The notes under the pieces were generated by a model, which searched no databases, was not told the origin of the DNA, and saw only the letters and a program-made list of their open reading frames with translations. A stretch of 10,122 bases of DNA from Baffinella frigidus (lineage: Eukaryota > Cryptophyceae > Cryptomonadales > Baffinellaceae), in contig MU646995.1 of the NCBI GenBank assembly GCA_026770585.1, positions 182,229 to 192,350 on the forward strand, given 5' to 3'. A program made the translations under genes and the position numbers. This document shows, in pieces, positions 1 through 4,649 of this stretch (its first letter is position 1; the number at the start of each line of letters is the position of its first letter).

Positions 1-690
1 CCTAAACCCTCAACCCTAAACCCTAAACCCTGAGCCCTAAACCCTAAACACTAAACACTAAACCCCAAATCCCAACCCCTAAACTCCGAACCCCAAACCC
101 CAACCCCTGAACCCAAAACCCTAAACCCTAAACCCTAAACACCAAACACCGACCATCAAACACCAAACCCTAACCCCCAAACACCAAACCTCAAACCTCA
201 AACCCCAAACCCCAAACCCCAAACTCCAACCCCCAAACCCTAAACTTCAACCCCTAAACCCTAAACCCTAAACCCTAAACCCCAAACCCGCCAGATCATT
301 CCTCCTGCACTCGGGTACGGCAGCCGCGGTAACCCCCCTAATCCCTAATCCCCAACCCTAAAACCTAAAGCGTAAACCCTAAACCCTAATCCCTTACATC
401 CTTTACAACCTACACCCTAAATCCGAAACCCGAAACCCGAAACCCGAAACCCTTAACCCGAAACTCAAAACCATACTCCCGAAACCCGAAACCCGAAACC
501 CGAAACCTCCAAACCCAAAACCCGAAACTCAAAACCCAAAATCCGAAACCCGAAACCCTAGACTCCACACTCTGAGCCTGATCGCTAAACCCCAAACCCC
601 AAACCCCGAACCCCAAACCCCAAACTCCAAACCCCAAACTCTAATCCCTAAACCTCAAACCCCAAACCCCAAACCTCCAAACCCTGAACC
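1..690. repeat. Degenerate telomeric repeat block, C-strand orientation
   Basis: The block is a nearly continuous array of 7-bp units related to CCCTAAA, with frequent variants CCCCAAA, CCTCAAA, CCCGAAA and CACCAAA. Perfect CCCTAAA runs are short (for example around 127-145 and 257-280), and variants are locally clustered: CCCCAAA near 200-230 and 595-640, CCCGAAA near 425-515. Such degeneracy is typical of subtelomeric or interstitial tracts, not of the terminal telomerase-made array. The C-strand orientation at the left of the window fits a left chromosome end. A short non-repeat insert interrupts it at about 288-336. The frames that can be read through it are Gly/Phe-rich translations of the 7-mer and are not genes. 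Confidence 0.93.
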
Positions 691-702
691 ATGCCACGCT
701 AG

Positions 703-871
703 AGCGCTGTGCAGAGAAGTTGGCCACCGGAAAATAGGGAAATGGGAAAATTGGAGCCATTTTGTCCACTTTTGAGAAGTTCATGTTACTAAATTTCTCT
801 AACGTTGACAAAATGGCTCCAATTTCTCGATTTTCCATTATTTCCCGTGGCCAACTTCTCTGCACAGCGCT
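703..871. repeat. Long inverted-repeat (hairpin) element 1
   Basis: The left arm (about 703-766) starts AGCGCTGTGCAGAGAAGTTG, and the right arm (about 807-871) ends with its reverse complement. The arms match over roughly 64 bp with a few mismatches and indels around 730-750 and 825-845. The ~40-nt loop holds a smaller GAGAA/TTCTC pairing. No coding potential, clear target-site duplication or transposase is visible. It resembles a non-autonomous foldback or MITE-type element sitting directly against the telomeric repeats. An alternative is a local inverted duplication. No second copy is present in the window. Confidence 0.8.
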
Positions 872-942
872 GTAGTACCCTCTCTCACGTGATCTCGCAC
901 CTGCGAGTGCGCATGACCTCTCTCGGCGAACCCCGAACCCTA

Positions 943-1091
943 GCTCTGTCCCACTTGGATTTGGGCTCCTCATCAATTCGCCCCCCCCCCCCCATTTCGC
1001 AAGTGAAATTTCTGGGGGGGGGGCAAAATTCACCTTGGAAATTGGGGGGGGGGGTGCATTGATGAGGAGCCCAAATCAAGTGGGACAGAGC
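943..1091. repeat. Long inverted-repeat (hairpin) element 2 with homopolymer C/G tracts
   Basis: The left arm (943-977) reads GCTCTGTCCCACTTGGATTT and onward; the right arm (1058-1091) is its reverse complement with one or two changes. Pairing continues inward with lower identity through a run of 13 C (980-993) facing a run of 11 G (1044-1054), and a third G run lies at 1014-1023. The whole 149 bp can fold as one stem with a short centre. It is unrelated in sequence to the hairpin at 703-871. It is probably a MITE-like or foldback element; no target duplication is obvious. Confidence 0.78.
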
Positions 1092-1446
1092 CAGGAACTC
1101 TTAATCCTGGGCTCTAACAACCACGCCTTTTTTGCTCCAGGGGCCGCGCGATTCCGCCGAACTTGCCGCGCCAGGGCAGAAGTGGGATTTTCACACACAC
1201 TCGTTCGCGCTAAAAGTGTTTAGACGGCTCATCGTGGTACCGATTTTTAAAACTCCGCCAGCAAACAGCTCCAATTCCCAACACTTTTGGCGTGTTTCCC
1301 GGGTAGAATTAACTTTACTTCTAGATCGTGTAGTAAAATCACGTTCAAATTTCGAGTTCTGACCTGGCGTGGACTCTAGCGTCGAACACGGATTTAAACA
1401 CCATAGGATCACCCTATGGGCCGTGCGTGTCTTTATTCGCGAGTGA
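1092..1446. other. Intergenic stretch, no gene recognised
   Basis: No convincing reading frame is present on either strand. Small features: an imperfect stem at 1091-1110 (CCAGGA facing TCCTGG), one copy of the dispersed 12-mer ATTCCGCCGAAC at 1151-1162 (others at 2257 and 2833), a 7-bp stem CCATAGG/CCTATGG at 1401-1419, and the 13-mer GGATTTAAACACC at 1389-1401 that recurs at 1579-1591. Base composition is mixed, without the telomeric 7-mer. Confidence 0.5.
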
Positions 1447-1460
1447 CCCCTGTACAGGGG
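1447..1460. repeat. 14-bp palindrome matching two abutted element termini
   Basis: CCCCTGTACAGGGG is a perfect palindrome, followed by TACCTG. It equals the CCCCTG end and CAGGGG start of the ~120-bp palindromic elements found at 1889, 2039, 3390 and 3700, joined through a single TA. A second such junction lies at 1810-1823. It may mark two nested or adjacent element copies, or a site left after internal loss. Confidence 0.55.
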
Positions 1461-1507
1461 TACCTGAAATGTATGTACACGTTCCCCCCGATAGGACCAC
1501 CTGCACA

Positions 1508-1566
1508 GGTCCTTTAGGTCCTTTAGGTTCTTCGAGCTCCCAACATAGGCGTACACCGGAACTTGT
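1508..1566 (-). repeat. Dispersed repeat D, copy a (inverted)
   Basis: Read on the minus strand this is ACAAGTTCCGGTGTACGCCT, then TATGTTGGGAGCTCGAAG, then the doubled unit CCTAAAGGACCTAAAGGAC. It matches copy b at 3968-4024 in opposite orientation with about three differences over 56 bp. It is more distantly related to copies c (4413-4490) and d (8848-8924), which share the TATGTTGGG core and the doubled CCTAAAGGA tail. It is non-coding. Confidence 0.75.
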
Positions 1567-1597
1567 CAGAAATACCTTGGATTTAAACACCTGCACC

Positions 1598-1704
1598 CTA
1601 TCCCTCAAGTGGCCAGGTGGTCAAATTTGACCACCAAGAGGTCCTAGGCAGGTCCTAGGACCCTACGGTAGGGCGTATGAGCCTACTGGCCACTTACGGG
1701 ATAG
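1598..1704. repeat. Inverted repeat with internal 20-bp perfect palindrome
   Basis: The terminal arms 1598-1615 (CTATCCCTCAAGTGGCCA) and 1687-1704 (TGGCCACTTACGGGATAG) are reverse complements with two mismatches. Immediately inside the left arm, 1616-1635 is a perfect 20-bp palindrome centred on AAATTT. The remaining interior contains CCTAGG-rich sequence (1642-1661) similar to the interior of the ~120-bp palindromic elements. The arm core AAGTGGCCA recurs at 2951-2986, 3661 and 4096. Confidence 0.6.
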
Positions 1705-1802
1705 TATGCGTCTTTAGGACCCTTGGGTGGTCCTTGGGGGGGGGCGTGTTGTTAAATTAGGGTTCCTAGATAGGCATACTGTAGGGGACGGGTTCTTAAG
1801 TT

Positions 1803-1838
1803 CGAGGTACCCCTGTACAGGGGGAAGTATCTCGAACA
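1803..1838. repeat. Palindromic junction of CAGGGG-type element ends
   Basis: TTCGAG at 1801-1806 and CTCGAA at 1831-1836 flank CCCCTGTACAGGGG at 1810-1823. The left half reads as the right end of a CAGGGGTACCTCGAA-type terminus, and the right half as the start of a second, slightly diverged one. This is the second occurrence of the same TA-joined junction as at 1447-1460. Confidence 0.5.
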
Positions 1839-1888
1839 CAAGAAGGAGCGAGAGAATACTTGATTGGAACTAACACCACCACACTGCA

Positions 1889-2010
1889 TACAGGGGTACC
1901 TCGCTCATAAGAAACTGCCCACCCCTAAGGACCTCCATAGGGCCCTAGGCATAGGCGTACTGTAGGGTCCTAGGGGGGGGGCGGTTTCTTATGAGCGAGG
2001 TACCCCTGTA
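1889..2010. mobile_element. Palindromic MITE-like element, family P, copy 1
   Basis: The element begins TACAGGGGTACCTCGCTCAT and ends with the reverse complement. The arms continue through AAGAAAC(T/C)GCCC and the CCTAGGACC-type interior, so nearly the whole 122 bp folds into one hairpin. The outer ~27 bp of each arm are identical. It is flanked by TA on both sides, which could be a TA target duplication or simply part of the terminus. There is no internal coding capacity. Three more copies lie at 2039, 3390 and 3700. Short length, long TIRs and local multicopy state fit a non-autonomous MITE; the mobilising transposase is not in the window. Confidence 0.8.
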
Positions 2011-2038
2011 CCCCATAAACTCTCTCGGCGCCCCTCCG

Positions 2039-2159
2039 TACAGGGGTACCTCGCTCCTAAGAAACCGCCCCCCCCTAGGACCCTACAGTAGGACCATGCC
2101 TAGGGTCCTATGGTGGTCCTAGGGGGGGGACTGTTTCTTATGAGCGAGGTACCCCTGTA
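2039..2159. mobile_element. Palindromic MITE-like element, family P, copy 2
   Basis: This copy lies only 28 bp after copy 1, with the same termini and TA on both sides. The left arm carries CTCCTAAG where the others have CTCATAAG, and the right arm has GACTGTTTC where copy 1 has GGCGGTTTC. The interior is CCCTAGGACC...GGTCCTAGGG with the centre around 2085-2105. It is a near-complete palindrome and non-coding. Confidence 0.8.
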
Positions 2160-2642
2160 GACACAGCCTCGGTGGGGGTGCATACATGGCGGCCGTGGTG
2201 GTAGTACGAAACGCCTGTCAAACCCTAACCCCTAACCCTAACAAAAAGGGACGGCCATTCCGCCGAACGCAACTACGGGGGAGGGGTAGGTGTCTTATCT
2301 AGGCAACCGGAAAGCATATCTTGCGGTTACCGGCAGGCTCAAAGTCAATTATTTGTGGGCATTTCCTGCAACTTTTGCCGATGTCAAGGGAAAATAATAG
2401 AAAGACGCAGGGCGTAAAATGACATGTAGCTCTCCCGCGTAGAACGCTAGTTCTTCGTTGGATACATCAACCCTGCACCCTAAACCCCATTGTCATAAGC
2501 GCTGGGCCAAGTCTAATTAGGGCCCAAACTAAATTGAATTTAGGTAGATTGAATTAAATTTAGTTGAATTAAATTAAATTTAGTTGGATTTAACCCGAAT
2601 CCCGTCGCTCTCTTCGTTTTTAAGCTCAACATGTTCATAGGC
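2160..2642. other. Intergenic stretch with interstitial TTAGGG-type patch and AT-rich segment
   Basis: No gene is recognised. At 2222-2241 there is a short run of CCCTAACC(CC)TAA, the 6-bp vertebrate/fungal-type telomere motif, unlike the 7-bp motif of the large blocks. At 2257-2268 the dispersed 12-mer ATTCCGCCGAAC recurs. From about 2516 to 2592 an AT-rich segment is built from iterations of GAATTAAATTTAGTT. At 2474-2489 a CCCTGCACCCTAAACCCC patch is again telomere-like. Confidence 0.5.
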
Positions 2643-2792
2643 TAACGTCCTGAAAATGTGGTAGTTAGGCCTACGGCATTGCGTAGGACCTCCTACCGTA
2701 GGCCGAGGGATCCTAGGACCAAAAAGTCTCGGCCTGCGGTAGGAGGTCCTAGGCAATACCGTAGGCCTAACTACCCCATTTTCAGGCCGTTA
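2643..2792. mobile_element. 150-bp hairpin element with two 65-bp arms
   Basis: Arms 2643-2707 and 2728-2792 are each exactly 65 bp and are reverse complements with 5 mismatches (about 92% identity), separated by a 20-nt loop that contains CCTAGG. The ends are TAACG(T/G)CCTGAAAATG. The interior CCTAGGACCTCCTACCG resembles, in composition and motif, the CCTAGG-rich centre of family P, but the termini differ. It is non-coding. The transcript of either strand would fold into a long, almost perfect stem. It is probably a MITE or foldback element of a separate family. Confidence 0.8.
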
Positions 2793-2879
2793 CCCTATTA
2801 ATGTTCCCCACGCGGCAGGGGCGGGTGGCGCGATTCCGCCGAACGCGACTTTGGTCTTCACGGTCGAGCTGATCTCTTT

Positions 2880-2930
2880 CGAGAAGAAGGCTCCGGGGAT
2901 CTTCTCGTCCATCTTCGGATGACCACTTTC
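2880..2930 (+). repeat. Direct repeat E, copy 1
   Basis: About 51 bp starting CGAGAAGAAGGCTCCGGGGA and ending ATCTTCGGATGACCACTTT. It recurs at 3311-3361 with roughly seven differences. A shorter relative (ATCTTCGGATGTCCACGTTC) follows at 3008-3027. The block is non-coding; the separation of ~430 bp brackets the 21-bp minisatellite region. Confidence 0.65.
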
Positions 2931-2950
2931 GCTCCTCCACTTTCTGCGGA

Positions 2951-2986
2951 AAGTGGCCACTTTTCGCGAAGTGGCCACTTTTCGCG
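2951..2986 (+). repeat. Two tandem 18-bp units, each holding a 12-bp palindrome
   Basis: AAGTGGCCACTTTTCGCG is repeated twice without interruption (2951-2968, 2969-2986). AAGTGGCCACTT inside each unit is a perfect palindrome. The same AAGTGGCCA word is the arm core of the inverted repeat at 1598-1704. Confidence 0.75.
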
Positions 2987-3091
2987 GAACCCGGGGTTCG
3001 TGTCATCTATCTTCGGATGTCCACGTTCCGCAGTCCACTTAGCAGCGACCGAAGACCTTTTCTGCTTGAATTCAAGGTGAAAATTCGGTTA

Positions 3092-3154
3092 GGCTCCACG
3101 GCAATGGATAAGATTCTAGTACAAATCGTTTAGATGGACTGTATCCGTGGAGCC
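3092..3154. repeat. Small inverted repeat with 10-bp perfect arms
   Basis: GGCTCCACGG (3092-3101) and CCGTGGAGCC (3145-3154) are perfect reverse complements around a 43-nt spacer, with weak further pairing inside. It directly precedes the 21-bp minisatellite. Its role is unknown; it may be the remains of another foldback element. Confidence 0.45.
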
Positions 3155-3178
3155 CCGGTGGCTGCGAAGTGGGTGTCC

Positions 3179-3304
3179 AGGAAGCAGAAAAGTGTGTCTA
3201 GGAAACAGACGAGTGTGTCTAGGAAGCAGAAGAGTTTGTCTAGGAAGCAGACGAGTGTGTCTAGGATTCAGACGAGTGTGTCTACGAAGTAGAAGAGTGT
3301 TTCT
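3179..3304 (+). repeat. 21-bp minisatellite, six units
   Basis: Six contiguous 21-bp units of consensus AGGAAGCAGACGAGTGTGTC plus T run at 3179-3199, 3200-3220, 3221-3241, 3242-3262, 3263-3283 and 3284-3304, each with one to four changes. A partial, diverged unit precedes it. Because 21 is a multiple of 3, one frame stays open and reads a RRVCLGS-type heptad. There is no ATG, no flanking coding sequence and no codon signature, so it is treated as non-coding. Confidence 0.85.
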
Positions 3305-3310
3305 AGGAAT

Positions 3311-3361
3311 CGAGAAGAAGTCCCCGGGGTTCTTCTCCTCTTTCTTCGGATGACCACTTTC
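3311..3361 (+). repeat. Direct repeat E, copy 2
   Basis: It reads CGAGAAGAAGTCCCCGGGGT and ends TCTTCGGATGACCACTTT, matching 2880-2930. It follows the minisatellite directly, suggesting that the segment between the two copies arose inside, or by duplication of, one ancestral block. Confidence 0.65.
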
Positions 3362-3389
3362 CGCGGGAGCCCCTATCTGGCTGCCCGTC

Positions 3390-3510
3390 TACAGGGGTGC
3401 CTCGCTCATAAGAAACTGCCCCCACCCTAGGACCACCGTAGGGCCCTAGGCATAGGCCTACTGTAGGGTCCTAGGGGGCGGCGCTTTCTTATGAGCGAGG
3501 TACCCCTGTG
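3390..3510. mobile_element. Palindromic MITE-like element, family P, copy 3
   Basis: The left end ACAGGGGTGCCTCGCTCATA has one change from the family terminus (GTGCC for GTACC); the right end TATGAGCGAGGTACCCCTGT is intact. The flanks are T on the left and G on the right, so the TA signature is only partly kept. The interior CCTAGGACC...GGGTCCTAGG folds back as in the other copies. It is about 120 bp and non-coding. Confidence 0.78.
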
Positions 3511-3699
3511 TTGCCCACCGGAAAGACTACGGATTACCCTAGAACCACCATGGGGCCCTATGCATAGCCCTAAGCAGTCAGGACACACGCCGCCCCCCAG
3601 TGAGTTCCTGTACTCCTAGGACTAGCTGGGCACGAGGACATTCCGTGTTGGCTAATCCCTGGCCACTTATGGCGACACGTGGACCGCACTACAGGGGTA
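3511..3699. other. Spacer between family P copies, with degraded palindrome and a duplicated block
   Basis: 3538-3575 (ACCCTAG...GGGCCCTATGCATAGCCCT) looks like a decayed interior of a CCTAGG-type hairpin element. 3649-3693 (TTGGCTAATCCCTGGCCACT and onward to GCACTACA) recurs in two pieces downstream: 4079-4109 carries the first part and 4216-4232 the last part (CACGTGGACAGCACTACA). That is what one would expect if ~105 bp had been inserted into one copy. No gene is present. Confidence 0.45.
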
Positions 3700-3820
3700 C
3701 AGGGGTACCTCGCTCATCAAAAAACGACCCCCCCTAGGACCCTACAGTAGGACCACGCCTAGGGCCCTATGGTGGTCCTGGGGGGGGGGGGGCGTTTCTT
3801 ATGAGCGAAGCACCCCTTTG
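3700..3820. mobile_element. Palindromic MITE-like element, family P, copy 4
   Basis: The left end CAGGGGTACCTCGCTCATCA is preceded by an extra CAGGGGTA (3692-3699), so the terminus is partly doubled. The right arm GAGCGAAGCACCCCTTTG is the most diverged of the four. The interior has CCTAGGACCCTACAGTAGGA and a 15-G run (3780-3792). The right end touches the next element at 3821 without a spacer. Confidence 0.75.
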
Positions 3821-3957
3821 CAGGGGTATCTGGGACCATAACTTAAGAACACAGACCGGATTTGGGCCCCCCGTTTTCTTAATTTAGTACCAGCTGGATG
3901 ACTCAATCTTGCGTCTAGTCAAACCTCTGGTTCTACAGTAAAGCCCAAATACCCCTG
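3821..3957. mobile_element. MITE-like element of a second family with related terminus
   Basis: The ends CAGGGGTATCTGGG (3821-3834) and CCCAAATACCCCTG (3944-3957) are inverted repeats with one mismatch, followed by TA on the right. Unlike family P the interior is not palindromic, so this is a short-TIR element. The first eight bases are shared with family P, which suggests that the same transposase recognised both. The interior contains ACTTAAGAACAC, similar to the reverse complement of 1793-1800, so a relative may end at 1815. Confidence 0.6.
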
Positions 3958-3967
3958 TAAGTGGACC

Positions 3968-4024
3968 ACAAGTTCCGGTGTCCGCCTATGTTGAAAGCTC
4001 GAAGAACCTAAAGGACCTAAAGGG
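3968..4024 (+). repeat. Dispersed repeat D, copy b
   Basis: It starts ACAAGTTCCGGTGTCCGCCT and ends in CCTAAAGGACCTAAAGGG. It is the near-identical, oppositely oriented partner of 1508-1566; the two copies bracket 2.4 kb that contains nearly all the hairpin elements. Confidence 0.75.
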
Positions 4025-4412
4025 CACACGTTGCTTCCGTGAGTAAGTGTAAGTGTACGGGCACGTGGAATTTCCTAGTTGGCCAATCCCTGGCCACTTA
4101 TCGCGACAACCTGCATAGGTGGGTCGGGGAGCTCACCCGTAGATCGTTCCCAACTCCTCAAGAGTGAGGTGGGCGTGGCCTTCGATGTGAGTGTAAAGAA
4201 AAGCACCAAAGCACCACGTGGACAGCACTACATGTAAGTGGACCACTCTCAGACACAGCGCTTTTACTCGAACAACCCTTTACTTCATCACACACGGCAC
4301 ATGTGCACCTTCACCCTCGCGCCTTAGCGCGAAGGAAGTGCAGATGCAACTCACCCCAGCCCCTCGACAGCGGCCTCCCCCACCACTCCGCCCGCCCCCC
4401 CGCCTTCCTTTT
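4025..4412. other. Intergenic stretch, no gene recognised
   Basis: It contains the split second copy of the block seen at 3649-3693 (4079-4109 and 4216-4232) and a stable small stem TCGCGC-CTTA-GCGCGA at 4317-4332. A C-rich run follows (4375-4402). Plus-strand frames here are short, Pro/Arg-rich and show no family resemblance. Confidence 0.45.
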
Positions 4413-4490
4413 TCTGCAGATCCTTTCTACGGAAGGGCGTGTCGTCGGGCCATGTTGGGAGAAATTAAAACCTCAAGGACCTAAAAGACC
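4413..4490 (+). repeat. Dispersed repeat D, copy c
   Basis: It shares about 85% identity over ~78 bp with 8848-8924, from TCTGCAGATC through CTACGGAA, CGTGTCGT, the TGTTGGG core and GAAATTAAAACCT to the doubled CCTAAAGGA-like tail. Differences fall at all codon positions, so the open frame across it does not look selected. It lies in the downstream flank of the phosphodiesterase gene and could overlap its 3' UTR. Confidence 0.75.
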
Positions 4491-4528
4491 TTTTTTCACC
4501 ACCACCTCCTCCCCATCTCTCTCCACGT

Positions 4529-4562
4529 CCCCGCCCCCCCACCCCTCCCCCCCCTGCCCCCC
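4529..4562 (-). other. G-quadruplex-like tract downstream of the PDE stop
   Basis: The plus strand carries six C tracts of 4 to 8 or more bases separated by single bases. On the minus strand, the sense strand of the phosphodiesterase gene, this gives successive runs of GGGG or longer with 1-2 nt loops. It starts ~90 nt after the TGA stop, so it would lie in the 3' UTR or just past the cleavage site. The wider segment 4496-4620 is strongly pyrimidine-rich on the plus strand. Confidence 0.55.
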
Positions 4563-4649
4563 GCTGGGCTCACACGAGACGTTTCTCTTCCCCTCCCCCG
4601 AGGACAGCGACTCCAGACGCAGCGAGGCGGTCGCGACCACCCTCTCCTC

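Noticed and set aside
410-637. Minus-strand open frame rich in Gly/Phe/Val
   Set aside because: It is a translation of degenerate telomeric 7-mers; stop-free only because the repeat lacks stops in that frame.
641-1062. Open frames on both strands across the hairpins, sharing PVANFSAQR-type words
   Set aside because: The shared words come from reading both arms of the same inverted repeat; there is no start context, codon bias or homology.
3147-3353. 68-residue plus-strand frame with RRVCLGS heptads
   Set aside because: It is the 21-bp minisatellite in its open phase, starts with GTG, and has no coding sequence outside the repeat.
1889-3820. CRISPR-like array from repeated palindromes
   Set aside because: The copies are unevenly spaced, are full palindromes of 120 bp, lie in eukaryotic-type DNA, and have no cas genes or uniform spacers.
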